Source: Thermonema rossianum DSM 10300
Lineage (GTDB): Bacteria > Bacteroidota > Bacteroidia > Cytophagales > Thermonemataceae
Direction of reading: 5' to 3'
DNA length: 64,000 nucleotides
Assembly (NCBI RefSeq): GCF_000426825.1
Contig: NZ_KE384579.1
Span: forward strand, 140,877-204,876
Part shown: piece by piece, positions 1 through 7,884 of the stretch
How positions within the stretch are numbered: position 1 is the stretch's first letter
Layout of the letters: each line of letters begins with the position of its first letter
The notes under the pieces: generated by a model
What the model saw: only the letters and a program-made list of their open reading frames with translations
What the model was told of the DNA's origin: nothing
Database searches by the model: none
Made by a program: the position numbers and the translations under genes

Positions 1-2875
1 CCAAAATGTTGGTGAGCGAAGTCATGAAAATGGGCTTGAAGGTAATTTCACCGGCTTTGGCAATGGCTTCGTCCAAGGGCATGCTTTGGCGCAGGCGGTT
101 GATGGCGTCTATTTTCAAGATGGATTCGTTGTCTATGATACCCAGCATCACCACCAGGCCAATGGCAGCCATGATATTGAGGCTTTCGCCTGCCAGCCAT
201 AAGAGCAAGAAGCTGCCCGTGAAGCCAAGCGGCAAAGTGAAAATCACGATGAGCGGCTGCCGCAACGACTCAAACTCTATGCTCAGGATGAAATAAAGCA
301 ACAAAACCGAAAGCGCAAGAATAAACAGCATGCGCCCGATATTTTGCCGGTTGTCGTAGTGTTGCCCGCTGAAATCGACACGCAGGCGATAGGCTTGTGC
401 CAGGCGGCTGCTGAGGGCTTCGGCAGCGTCTATGGGCAAGGCGGCATTGGTAGCATGCAAAGCGTGGTAAATGCCGGCACGGTCAGCGGTAAGGCTGCGG
501 TGCGTTTGCCCGGTGTGTATATCCACGAATAAAGACAGGGGATAGCGGCGCAGGCTATCGACGACCACATAGCTTTTATGTAACTTTTCGTGGAAGTCGT
601 TGCCACGATAGGCTACCACAATGGGCACCGCTTCGTTGAAGTCGTGCAAATAGTCTGCGGTATTTTCTGCGAAAGTGGCTTTGAGCGTTTGCAGCAACTG
701 TTGGTAATGCACGCCATAGCGTTGCAGTGCTTGTTGGCGCACTTCCACAGAAACGAGCGTATGCGCTTCCATGCCGGCATCTGCTTGCCAGCCGCCTTGT
801 GGAAGCTGTGCGCGCAAGCTGTCGGCAATGCGCTGCAGTTGTCCTATGGGCACAGGCTCGCTGCCACGCAGCGAACGAAAGCGGGCACTCCAGTAGGGCT
901 TATCTGACCGGAAGAGCATGTCGAAGATGTTGGGGGCTTCGCCAAGATGCACCGATGCGCCGGGATAATAGCGGCTGAAATATTGGCTTAGCAGTTGTTC
1001 AAACTGTTTGCGCTCTTGGTAGGTGTTAAACAGAAAGTAAATGGTTGCCTGCTGGGCAGTGGCGTTGGCTGTTTGCATCAAATATTGCATTTGCCCTATA
1101 TCGCTTTCGCTCAGGTGGTAGTGTTTCGAGAACTGCCGCAGCAGTGCTTCCACCCGGCGCCGGTTTTCATTGGCCGAGAGCGGTTCGTTCCATTCTATAT
1201 GCACGCTCATGTCTTTGCGTTTGAGTGTGGGCATGCCTTCTATGGGCAGCAGGAAAGCAATGCCCAAGCCTGCCACACCTGCCACCAGCAGGGTGGGGAA
1301 TACCAGCCGCCGCCGGGCAAGACACCAATGGTAAAGTTTTTTATAGCCTCTGAGTGCCCAAAGATAAAGCCGGTTGTCTTCGCGCGGCAATTGGTTGCTG
1401 TTGCGGAAAAGCAAAAGATACAGCAAAGGAAGCAGGAAAAAAGACACCAGCAAGGAAGTAAACAGGATAGCCCCCACTGCCACCGCTTGGTCGTAGCTGA
1501 GGGCACCGCTCAGCCCATCCAGAAACACCAAGGGAATGAAAACGGCTTGTGTCGTAAGCGCCGAGCTCACCAAGGGGGCTACCATTTCGGAAGTGCCCTT
1601 CACACAGCTTTCGAGCAGCGGCATGCCTGCCTTGCGCATCTTGCCTATGTGGTCGAAGATGATGATGGCGTTGTCGATGGTCATGCCCAGGCCGAGCGTG
1701 AGCCCTGCCAGCGAAATCACATTCAAAGACACATCGAACAGGTAAAAAACCGAAAAGCTCATGATGAGAGAGGTAGGCAGCACCACGCCTATGAGAAAAG
1801 GCACCCGGTAGTTGCCGATAAAGAGCAGCAGCACCAGAAAGGCGCCAATGCCCCCGAAGAGCAGGTCGTTCTTCAGGTTGGAAATGCTCATGTCCAGCAC
1901 TTCGTATTGCGACTGCGTGAGGGTAAAATCAAGGTTGGGGTAGTCGTGGCGCAGCTCTACGAGCAAGGTGTCGAGTGTTTGCATGACTTCCGGCATGCGG
2001 GCACTGCTCTGCTTGTGTATATTGATGACGACGCCTTCTTTTAAATTGAAAAGATGAAAGCCTTTGGGCGTTTCTACCGAATCGACAATATGCGCCAGCT
2101 CGCCCAGCTGCAGTACTTGCTGCCCGGCAGTTTGTATGGGCAACCGGCGGAGGCTTTCAACGTCTTGCAAGGGGGCACCAATACGCAGATAATAGCGGTA
2201 ATTGCCGTCACGTATGGAAATAGAGGTCAATTCGCTGTTGTTTTGTTTGATGGTTTGTATGAGCTGCTGCTCGTCGATGCGGTGCGCCATGAGTTTTTCT
2301 CTTTGTGGAAACACCCACAGGCTGCGACGATACAAACCGTTGAGGTCAACCATTGCCACGCCGGGCAGCGCTTCGATGCGCTTCTTCAATACCTTTTCTG
2401 CCATGTCGGACAGCTGCGCTGCCGAACCGCCTGTTTGTGTGTGCCGGTAGGTAACCTGCAGGCGGGCAATGGGCACGTCGGTCGTGTTGAGGCGCACCAC
2501 CTGTGGGCGTTCCAAGTGACGGGGCAGGTGGCTGCCAAGGTGGTCAATGACTTCATTGGCTTCAATGAAGGCGAGGTCCATATTGGTGCCATAGTCGAAG
2601 AAGAGCAGCAGGCGCCCGCTTTCTTCTTCGGCTTGGCTCTCTATTTCGCGCAGGTGTTGCAGCGTGAGCATGTTTTCGCGCAGCAGCCGCAGCACCTGTT
2701 GTTCTACTTCCCGGGGCGAAGCGCCGGGATAACGGACCTTCACCACCATTTGGGGCACATCTATGTCGGGCAGCAGCGATACCGGCAGCTGCAAGAAGGC
2801 TACTATGCTAAAAATAACCACCACGGTACTGACCATGAGTACCGCAATGGGGCGTTGGAAAAGGTAGCTGAACAT
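1..2875 (-). CDS. RND-family efflux transporter, inner-membrane permease (3' end outside window)
   Basis: Proton-driven resistance-nodulation-division permease of the AcrB/CusA type, which pumps substrates from periplasm or membrane outward through an adaptor and an outer-membrane channel. The minus frame is open from an ATG at 2875 to the left edge, 958 codons, against about 1020-1050 for the family, so only the last membrane helices are missing. It starts with the typical MFSYLFQRPIAVLMVS amphipathic segment and first helix. The middle contains the TM4 region with GLGMTIDNAIII, where canonical AcrB has two adjacent Asp; here the second is Asn. A late segment reading GLVVMLGIIDNESIL is the second-half equivalent. 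It lies 21 bp downstream of the adaptor gene, so the two form one operon. No TolC-like gene is visible. Substrate cannot be read from sequence. Confidence 0.93.
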   Translation of the reverse strand, partial: MFSYLFQRPIAVLMVSTVVVIFSIVAFLQLPVSLLPDIDVPQMVVKVRYPGASPREVEQQVLRLLRENMLTLQHLREIESQAEEESGRLLLFFDYGTNMDLAFIEANEVIDHLGSHLPRHLERPQVVRLNTTDVPIARLQVTYRHTQTGGSAAQLSDMAEKVLKKRIEALPGVAMVDLNGLYRRSLWVFPQREKLMAHRIDEQQLIQTIKQNNSELTSISIRDGNYRYYLRIGAPLQDVESLRRLPIQTAGQQVLQLGELAHIVDSVETPKGFHLFNLKEGVVINIHKQSSARMPEVMQTLDTLLVELRHDYPNLDFTLTQSQYEVLDMSISNLKNDLLFGGIGAFLVLLLFIGNYRVPFLIGVVLPTSLIMSFSVFYLFDVSLNVISLAGLTLGLGMTIDNAIIIFDHIGKMRKAGMPLLESCVKGTSEMVAPLVSSALTTQAVFIPLVFLDGLSGALSYDQAVAVGAILFTSLLVSFFLLPLLYLLLFRNSNQLPREDNRLYLWALRGYKKLYHWCLARRRLVFPTLLVAGVAGLGIAFLLPIEGMPTLKRKDMSVHIEWNEPLSANENRRRVEALLRQFSKHYHLSESDIGQMQYLMQTANATAQQATIYFLFNTYQERKQFEQLLSQYFSRYYPGASVHLGEAPNIFDMLFRSDKPYWSARFRSLRGSEPVPIGQLQRIADSLRAQLPQGGWQADAGMEAHTLVSVEVRQQALQRYGVHYQQLLQTLKATFAENTADYLHDFNEAVPIVVAYRGNDFHEKLHKSYVVVDSLRRYPLSLFVDIHTGQTHRSLTADRAGIYHALHATNAALPIDAAEALSSRLAQAYRLRVDFSGQHYDNRQNIGRMLFILALSVLLLYFILSIEFESLRQPLIVIFTLPLGFTGSFLLLWLAGESLNIMAAIGLVVMLGIIDNESILKIDAINRLRQSMPLDEAIAKAGEITFKPIFMTSLTNIL

Positions 2876-2896
2876 GCCAAGTTTTATTTTTCTCTT

Positions 2897-3997
2897 TTAA
2901 GGCGCCGTACGCAGTGTGTCTTGTACTTCTACGGGCGAGTCGTGTGCCAGCTGCAGGTTGTTGGACACAATCACCCATTGTCCGGCGTGCAAACCTTCGG
3001 TGATTTCTATTTCACGGTCGTTTTCGGCACCCGTTTGCACGTAGTGCCATTTGGCAATGCCGTCTTCTGTTACGGCAAACACTACTTTTTTGCCGCTGCG
3101 GACTACCACGGCTTCTTTGGGCACGCAGAGGGCGCGGTGCGATGGCACTTTCATTATGCCTTCGGCATGCATGCCGGGCATCAGCCCCGCCGGCGAGGAT
3201 ATGCGCAGCCGCAACTGCAGCATGCCCCGCTCGTTGACCACCGGGTTCACTTCATGCAGCCGGGCTTGATAGCTGTGCCCCGGCATGGACAAGGGCGTGA
3301 GGCGGGCAGGCAGCCCCGGGCGCAGATAGGGGGCTTCGCTTTCGGGCACTTCGGCTTCGAGGTAGAGGGTCTGTGGGTTGTACAGCCGGCAGAATACTTC
3401 ATTGGCGGTGATGTAGTTGCCCGGGCTCCGCTTCAAGTCGGCCACCACACCCGCGAAAGGGGCATACAGACGCGCGTTGCGCAGGGTGAGGCGTGCTTGC
3501 GCTACTTCTATCTCGGCAGCCCGCAGGCCGGTGCGTGTGCGTATGCGTTCGTGAAGGGTGGAATCGATGCCGCCATGTGGGGCACGCGGGTCGCCCCCGT
3601 AATCGACCAGCTCTTTGATGTAATCTTCATAGGCTTTGGCACGCCGGGCTTCGGCACTGCTTACTGCCAGCTGCCATTCGTCGTCGGCGAGTTGCGCCAG
3701 CAGGGCACCCCGGCTTACCTGCCGGCCGTTGTGCACCCATATTTTATCCAGGTAGCCGCTGTTTTTAAAGCGCAGTTCGGCCATCTCGGCGGCTTTGATG
3801 CTGCCTTGCAGGCGAATACGGTAAACGAAGGTCTTTTCTTCGACAGGCGCAATACTTACCGGCGTACTTTCGGGAAGCTGTACCTCTGCCGTGAAGCCGG
3901 CTTCACTTTCGCCGGGCTCGCTCTTGCTTTGGTTGCAGCCGCCGCTTGCCTGCACCAACACCCCCAAAATAAGCAAATGGAGTATTTTTCCTTTCAT
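2897..3997 (-). CDS. RND efflux periplasmic adaptor (membrane fusion protein), lipoprotein
   Basis: HlyD/AcrA-type membrane fusion protein that bridges the RND permease and an outer-membrane channel. At 366 aa it has the usual length. I start at ATG 3997 (MKGKILHLLILGVLV), because this gives a clean lipoprotein signal ending in ASGGC; an upstream in-frame ATG at 4033 would put charged residues ahead of the signal. After the signal come a barrel-sandwich half (LRFKNSGYLDKIWVHNGRQVSRG), a helical hairpin around residues 80-150, the second barrel half (LYAPFAGVVADL) and a beta-barrel with membrane-proximal domain. The permease gene follows after 21 bp. The CxxC lipoprotein gene ends 38 bp upstream on the same strand, so co-transcription with that group is possible. 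Confidence 0.92.
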   Translation of the reverse strand: MKGKILHLLILGVLVQASGGCNQSKSEPGESEAGFTAEVQLPESTPVSIAPVEEKTFVYRIRLQGSIKAAEMAELRFKNSGYLDKIWVHNGRQVSRGALLAQLADDEWQLAVSSAEARRAKAYEDYIKELVDYGGDPRAPHGGIDSTLHERIRTRTGLRAAEIEVAQARLTLRNARLYAPFAGVVADLKRSPGNYITANEVFCRLYNPQTLYLEAEVPESEAPYLRPGLPARLTPLSMPGHSYQARLHEVNPVVNERGMLQLRLRISSPAGLMPGMHAEGIMKVPSHRALCVPKEAVVVRSGKKVVFAVTEDGIAKWHYVQTGAENDREIEITEGLHAGQWVIVSNNLQLAHDSPVEVQDTLRTAP

Positions 3998-4035
3998 TAG
4001 TTTTAAATGTAATGATGCATTGGTTTTATGCAAAT

Positions 4036-4572
4036 TTAAGGAATTTTGGGATTTTGTAATATTTCAATCCAGTGCTCTTCCTTCAAGGGGTAGTCTTTTT
4101 GAATGAAAATAATGCGCGAAAGTTTCCCGCTACGGCTTTGTAGTATAAGAGGGGTATCTATTGAATGCAGCATATCGTAGAGCGGATGGCTGCGTGGCAG
4201 AATGTGGATAGTGCAGGGAGTGAGTTGCTCGTAATAACTTTGTTGTTGTTGCCACACAGGATCTTCGAAAGTAAAGACGGCTGCTTGCCGGTTGATTGTG
4301 CTATCGCATAAAACCCGTAAAAGTATCTCTACACAGTCAGGGCAATCGCCTGCTTTGTAAATGCCGGTATAAGTATATTGCCGGCTTATTGAGTCTATCG
4401 CTTCATGATTTTGTGCTCTGTTGAAGAATAAATCCTGCATATGCCTGTGCCGCTCTTTTAGCTGAAATGCAGTGGTCAGTGTATCGGTTATTTGTGTTTG
4501 AGGCGAATCTGACGTATCACATGCCATATTTCCTATCAAAAGAGCGCATAGCAGAAATATATATCTTTTCAT
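4036..4572 (-). CDS. Putative lipoprotein with CPDC motif
   Basis: A 178-aa protein I cannot assign to a named family. It has a lipoprotein-type signal (MKRYIFLLCALLIGNMAC, modified Cys at 18) and then a mostly polar domain. Residues 77-80 read CPDC, a CxxC pair like a thioredoxin-type redox site, followed by a helix (VEILLRVL). Later lines resemble a beta-strand/helix alternation, but the typical thioredoxin cis-proline loop is not obvious. The gene starts 24 bp after the end of the propeller lipoprotein and ends 38 bp before the efflux adaptor, so it sits in the middle of a tight minus-strand run. A role in thiol chemistry of the neighbouring Cys-rich peptide is only a guess. Confidence 0.75.
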   Translation of the reverse strand: MKRYIFLLCALLIGNMACDTSDSPQTQITDTLTTAFQLKERHRHMQDLFFNRAQNHEAIDSISRQYTYTGIYKAGDCPDCVEILLRVLCDSTINRQAAVFTFEDPVWQQQQSYYEQLTPCTIHILPRSHPLYDMLHSIDTPLILQSRSGKLSRIIFIQKDYPLKEEHWIEILQNPKIP

Positions 4573-4596
4573 GTGTCTTTTTTGCTTAAATCTTAA

Positions 4597-5715
4597 TTAC
4601 AGCAGCTCCCCGGGCAAGGGAAATACGTAGATGGTACCCGTACTGCCCTGGGCAATGAGTTGTTTGCTTTCTCTGTCTATATGTAAAATTTTGAAGCTGA
4701 AATAGTCATCTTCTATATTACCCGTGCGCAGTTTGAGATAGCCTTTGGGGCGGTAGAAGCCATCGGGCAGAATCTCGACAATGATGGCTTGCACGCTCTT
4801 CGCACGCGGTTTTCCCACGCCCAGCCGCTCATTGAAGCAAACAAACAAAAAACGGTCATGGGCAAAGGCTTGAGTAACAAACATAGGTATCATATAAGGT
4901 TTACTGTATTCTTCCCTTTTTCTTTCTTTGATATCCACTTGCAGGCTGTCAAAGGCTCTTTTCATGGGCGGAGCTTGGGTGAGGTCCAGCTGCCAAAGGG
5001 TATCACGCTTTCCAGTATCGAAGGCAATGACAAAGGGTTGAGTGAATCCCACGGCGCATACATACTTGCCGCCATAGAAAGAAGTTACATGGGCTTGGTG
5101 CCAATTGAGGCGTTCTTTGTAATAGGGAAAACTATACGGGATTTGTGAATACACTTGTGTATGGTCAAATAAACCGGTAACTACGACTTCATAGCGGTTT
5201 TGTATTGTGTTATGAGCCGAGGCATATAGTCGCTTTTGAACCGGATCTAAACTTATCGAACTTATTGAGGTAATAATGAGTTCATGATTTGACTTCTCTT
5301 TCACACTCCCAATATAGGTTGCTTCGGGAAAACGAAACATGTCAAATTCACCGTTTAATCCATCCTCCACATAGATGGTGTCTTGTATGGTGAAAATTTT
5401 TCCCGGATAGCCAAATTCGCCCGGACCTTTCCCATATTTTCCGTGATAGCCCACTATATGAAAGTTGGTATCCGTAACTACAAGGAAATGATTCTGTTTG
5501 GAAGTAATGATGTAGTGATTTTTGTACTGGCAGAGCTCAACGTCGTATTTCCAGAAGAGTGTGTCGTCAAAAGCATCCACGTGGCGGGTGGCTTGCAGGG
5601 TAAAAGTGGGCATGTTTTCAAAAGAGATCTGCTCTTGGGGTTGCTCTTCTGTTTGGCATTGTGTGAGCAGCAGTAAGCTTGCAAGTGAAAATAGAAATGT
5701 TTTGAGTGGTTTCAT
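4597..5715 (-). CDS. Six-bladed beta-propeller lipoprotein (module 1)
   Basis: A 372-aa lipoprotein with signal MKPLKTFLFSLASLLLLTQC (Cys20), then repeated beta-rich blades. The segment HGKYGKGPGEFGYPGK carries the GxGPxEF motif typical of Bacteroidota six-bladed propeller lipoproteins (BF3164/DUF4221-like). These are surface or periplasmic proteins of unknown function that are often encoded directly after a tiny secreted peptide. That is the case here: a short peptide gene ends at 5806, a perfect 34-bp palindrome lies at 5764-5797, and this gene starts 48 bp later. A second propeller at 6464-7597 has the same arrangement. The start fits the signal peptide. There is no recognisable ribosome binding site, as is usual in this phylum. 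Confidence 0.85.
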   Translation of the reverse strand: MKPLKTFLFSLASLLLLTQCQTEEQPQEQISFENMPTFTLQATRHVDAFDDTLFWKYDVELCQYKNHYIITSKQNHFLVVTDTNFHIVGYHGKYGKGPGEFGYPGKIFTIQDTIYVEDGLNGEFDMFRFPEATYIGSVKEKSNHELIITSISSISLDPVQKRLYASAHNTIQNRYEVVVTGLFDHTQVYSQIPYSFPYYKERLNWHQAHVTSFYGGKYVCAVGFTQPFVIAFDTGKRDTLWQLDLTQAPPMKRAFDSLQVDIKERKREEYSKPYMIPMFVTQAFAHDRFLFVCFNERLGVGKPRAKSVQAIIVEILPDGFYRPKGYLKLRTGNIEDDYFSFKILHIDRESKQLIAQGSTGTIYVFPLPGELL

Positions 5716-5763
5716 ATTTTTATCTTTTTATTTATATCTGCACATGCCTTTGGGTATTTATAC

Positions 5764-5797
5764 CAAGCTAAGAGAGGAGGCCTCCTCTCTTAGCTTG
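5764..5797 (-). terminator. 34-bp perfect palindrome between peptide gene and propeller gene (module 1)
   Basis: The two 17-base halves, starting CAAGCTAAGAGAGG, are exact reverse complements with no loop bases. On the minus strand it begins 8 nt after the peptide stop and ends 48 nt before the propeller start. There is no T-run after it, so it may be a partial terminator or an mRNA processing/stability hairpin rather than a full stop. A hairpin of unrelated sequence sits at the same place in module 2. Confidence 0.7.
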
Positions 5798-5805
5798 TGC
5801 ATTCA

Positions 5806-6043
5806 TTAAGCCATACTTCGGGTTTTTTGACATTGGGCTACTGACCCTGTACCATCATGGTTTATACAAGTCACAGTGATACTATTATCGTCACTTACAG
5901 CAGAGCACGATTTATTACCGCTACAAGAGATGGTTTCACTGCCACAGGAGGCAGATACTGCGCATGCTTCTCCTTTCTCCTTTCTCCGAAAACAATACAG
6001 CGGAAGCAAGCAGGGTTGCAAAAGCAAAGATGACCTTTTTCAT
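5806..6043 (-). pseudogene. Small secreted Cys-rich peptide, frame broken at a 7-bp repeat (module 1)
   Basis: Begins MKKVIFAFATLLASAVLFS, a signal-like segment almost matching the module 2 peptide. As sequenced, the frame stops at 5936 after 35 residues. A second frame continues to a stop at 5806 and encodes a Ser/Cys-rich tail. The junction is three tandem 7-bp units at 5967-5987 (two TTTCTCC and one CTTCTCC on the plus strand). Removing one unit joins the frames into a 76-aa peptide with Cys at 25, 31, 38, 44, 57 and 69. It could be a phase-variable gene, a recent mutation or a sequencing error. It resembles the NVEALA-type small peptides known beside propeller lipoproteins, though no NVEALA string is present. 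Confidence 0.6.
5967..5987. repeat. 7-bp tandem repeat (TTTCTCC-type, 3 units) inside the peptide gene
   Basis: Plus strand reads CTTCTCC, TTTCTCC, TTTCTCC. The unit length is not a multiple of three, so gain or loss of a unit shifts the frame of the overlapping peptide gene. Loss of one unit restores a 76-aa frame. Confidence 0.85.
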
Positions 6044-6360
6044 GGCTTTTAAGATTTTAAGTGGAACATAGATAAAATCCCCTTGCCGGCGTGGGGTTTG
6101 TTCGCTGCATGTCTGTACAGTGCAGGCGCCACATGCATTGAACATTGCAAGTGTAAAAAAAAAATACGAGTCAAGTGTCTTGTGTAATTTTTTTGTTAAC
6201 GGGTGAAAATATTTTTAGTGTTGGTACATTGATTTTTGTTTGCTTTTTAAGAAAATACCTTTCGATTGCCGCTTGGGTTTTTATTCCCTTGTCATTTCGA
6301 GCATCCCCTTTTGTCATTTCGAGCGTAGCGAGAAATCTATTTGCCTGCTTGTGGCTTGGT
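6044..6360 (-). promoter_or_regulatory. Leader of peptide module 1, duplicated at 7885-8210
   Basis: The region upstream of the module 1 peptide is nearly identical to the one upstream of the module 2 peptide, from the start codons back for about 300 bp and into the dispersed palindromic repeat. On the minus strand it holds a poly-T run (10 T here, 12 in module 2) between CTTGACTCGTA and ACACTTG, and a CCCC...GCCGGC...GGGG hairpin near 6078-6096. It probably contains the promoter and 5' UTR. An in-frame upstream ATG (MFNACGACTVQTC...) exists in both copies but would bury the signal peptide, so I do not use it. Confidence 0.6.
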
Positions 6361-6402
6361 TCGATGAGATTTCTCACCTCGCTGCGCTCGGTTCGAAATG
6401 AC
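6313..6402. repeat. Dispersed palindromic repeat, copy A
   Basis: Left arm GTCATTTCGAGCGTAGCGAG followed by AAATCT; right arm GAGATTTCTC...GTTCGAAATGAC, with a spacer of about 27 bp. The arms are near reverse complements, so the element can fold as a long hairpin. Related copies lie at 8160, 12230, 20023, 30113, 30391 and 49768. Confidence 0.85.
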
Positions 6403-6463
6403 AAGCTACGTTGCGCTTGTGAGAGATGGCAGTTTTTGTTTGCATTCCGTTTAAGTCTTCGCC

Positions 6464-7597
6464 TTACGATTTGACATTGATTTTGTATATCTCAAATCTG
6501 CTTTTGTTGGCTATTTCATCCTCTTCGCTTAGGTGAGCTTTTATGATGATAGTTTGCTTATCGAGCATCATGACGGGAGCGCCCATTTTCTTAGGCACGA
6601 CGAACTCGCTTATAATCTCTCCTTGGCGTGTACACAGTACTACATGGTGATCGAATCTTATATGAGTGTTGGGATATTCAGGGTGTTCCTTAAGGAACTC
6701 TTTGGCTTCTTCTATATTCATTCCACGAGCATAGATGATGTAGAATGTATCTTTATCAAGGAATTGTATTGTTTTTATATTGCTTTCCAGCAACAAGTCC
6801 TCGTACAATCCTATGTGCGGTTCTTTGCTTTCGATAGGATATAGTAAAGGATTGAAATCGGCAAGCTTCAGTTTTATACTTCCCAGTTTTTTGCCTTTTT
6901 TGATATCGAATACATAAACGATTGGCTCATTCGAAAAGACCACATATAATTCTTGCGTTTGTGGGGCTGTGGTGAAAATAGGATACGACTTTCCCCAGTA
7001 TTTACCTGAGGCAAAGAGGCTCTCCGGCTCGGGGAAAGAGCCCATAGGCAGCCTGTCGGTGCTGTCTTGGCTGTTGATACGCAACAAATAAGGGCGCGGA
7101 CTTTGGTAATACTCTTTTTGCCATATTGCTGCCGGGGCGCTTGGGTTGTAGCAAATGATGTAGGGATATGCAGTTTTGGGTAATTTCACAGGATAAGGTG
7201 AGTCACGATTTACTTTGATTGTCCGGACATATTGACCATTGAGCTTGTATAGTTTTATACCACGATGGTCTCCCACTGCAATGGTGGTATCATCAAAAAA
7301 GCCAATCTGATTTAGTACCCAAGAGTATTCTTCTGGACCATCCCCCTTACGGTTGAAATGATATTGCTGGCGCTTGGCTAAGTCATAAACAACGATATCA
7401 CCGGTGCGTGTATTGCCAAATAACAACTTTTTACCCAAGAAGTCTGCAAAGCTGCCTATAATGGGAGAAACATTAAAGCCATCTTGCTTTTGAAATTCCA
7501 CTTCTGCGATAGGGTGCCCGGCTTGTTCGGACTCGCTGCCGCAAGCAAACAATAGTATGAGGGTACAAAGACTAAGTGATGCATGAAGTAGCTTCAT
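6464..7597 (-). CDS. Six-bladed beta-propeller lipoprotein (module 2)
   Basis: A 377-aa lipoprotein with signal MKLLHASLSLCTLILLFAC (Cys19). I start at ATG 7597 because it begins the signal directly; the longer frame to 7660 adds an unlikely 21-residue head that would overlap the hairpin. The blade-like repeats include FNRKGDGPEEYSW, a variant of the GxGPxEF motif of DUF4221/BF3164-like propellers, and several Asp/Gly-rich turns. It lies downstream of a 63-aa peptide gene (stop 7693) with a hairpin (7653-7686) in between, the same arrangement as module 1. The two propellers share the motif and length but are clearly divergent, unlike their leaders. The function of the family is unknown to me. 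Confidence 0.85.
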   Translation of the reverse strand: MKLLHASLSLCTLILLFACGSESEQAGHPIAEVEFQKQDGFNVSPIIGSFADFLGKKLLFGNTRTGDIVVYDLAKRQQYHFNRKGDGPEEYSWVLNQIGFFDDTTIAVGDHRGIKLYKLNGQYVRTIKVNRDSPYPVKLPKTAYPYIICYNPSAPAAIWQKEYYQSPRPYLLRINSQDSTDRLPMGSFPEPESLFASGKYWGKSYPIFTTAPQTQELYVVFSNEPIVYVFDIKKGKKLGSIKLKLADFNPLLYPIESKEPHIGLYEDLLLESNIKTIQFLDKDTFYIIYARGMNIEEAKEFLKEHPEYPNTHIRFDHHVVLCTRQGEIISEFVVPKKMGAPVMMLDKQTIIIKAHLSEEDEIANKSRFEIYKINVKS

Positions 7598-7652
7598 GAT
7601 TTTGCGATTTTCGGAGGTGTTATAGATATGGTAAAAATGCAAATGTAAAAAA

Positions 7653-7686
7653 GAAGACAATCCCCTGCTTACGGGGGATTGTCTTC
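7653..7686 (-). terminator. Hairpin between peptide gene and propeller gene (module 2)
   Basis: 13-bp perfect stem (GAAGACAATCCCC / GGGGATTGTCTTC) with an 8-nt loop. On the minus strand it starts 6 nt after the peptide stop, ends 55 nt before the propeller start and is followed by a short T/A-rich stretch. It has no sequence similarity to the hairpin in the same position of module 1, but nearly the same length and spacing. Confidence 0.7.
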
Positions 7687-7692
7687 GTTAGA

Positions 7693-7884
7693 CTATATTA
7701 TTTCACATTTTTTAACGATACACAGTACGCTGCCCGGTTCTGTACAATCAACTATAGTTACGTCATTTTCTATATGAATTGTTCCATGAACTGACTCATA
7801 GCGTCCCTGTGATTTTGTTTCTGAGCTAAATAAAATAGCTCCAGTTAAAGCAAACAGTGCCAGTAATATTTTTACTTTCTTCAT
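7693..7884 (-). CDS. Small secreted peptide, 63 aa (module 2)
   Basis: Starts MKKVKILLALFALTGAILFSS, a signal-like hydrophobic segment very close to that of the broken module 1 peptide. A polar tail follows with Cys47, Cys55 and Cys60 (VDCTEPGSVLCIVKKC). The start at 7884 matches the homologous position in module 1. The short length, the signal and the propeller lipoprotein downstream resemble the NVEALA-peptide/propeller pairs of other Bacteroidota, although the NVEALA string itself is absent. Export and possible disulfide formation are inferences. Confidence 0.65.
   Translation of the reverse strand: MKKVKILLALFALTGAILFSSETKSQGRYESVHGTIHIENDVTIVDCTEPGSVLCIVKKCEII

Noticed and set aside
995-4000. 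Two long plus-strand frames (349 and 648 aa) opposite the efflux genes
   Set aside because: They run antisense to the RND permease and adaptor, which carry clear family motifs. The plus-strand translations are His/Gln/Cys-rich without any domain, as expected of a shadow frame.
6044-6145. Upstream extension of the peptide genes (MFNACGA...)
   Set aside because: The open frame continues in both modules only because the leaders are near-identical. It would put about 34 polar residues before the signal peptide.
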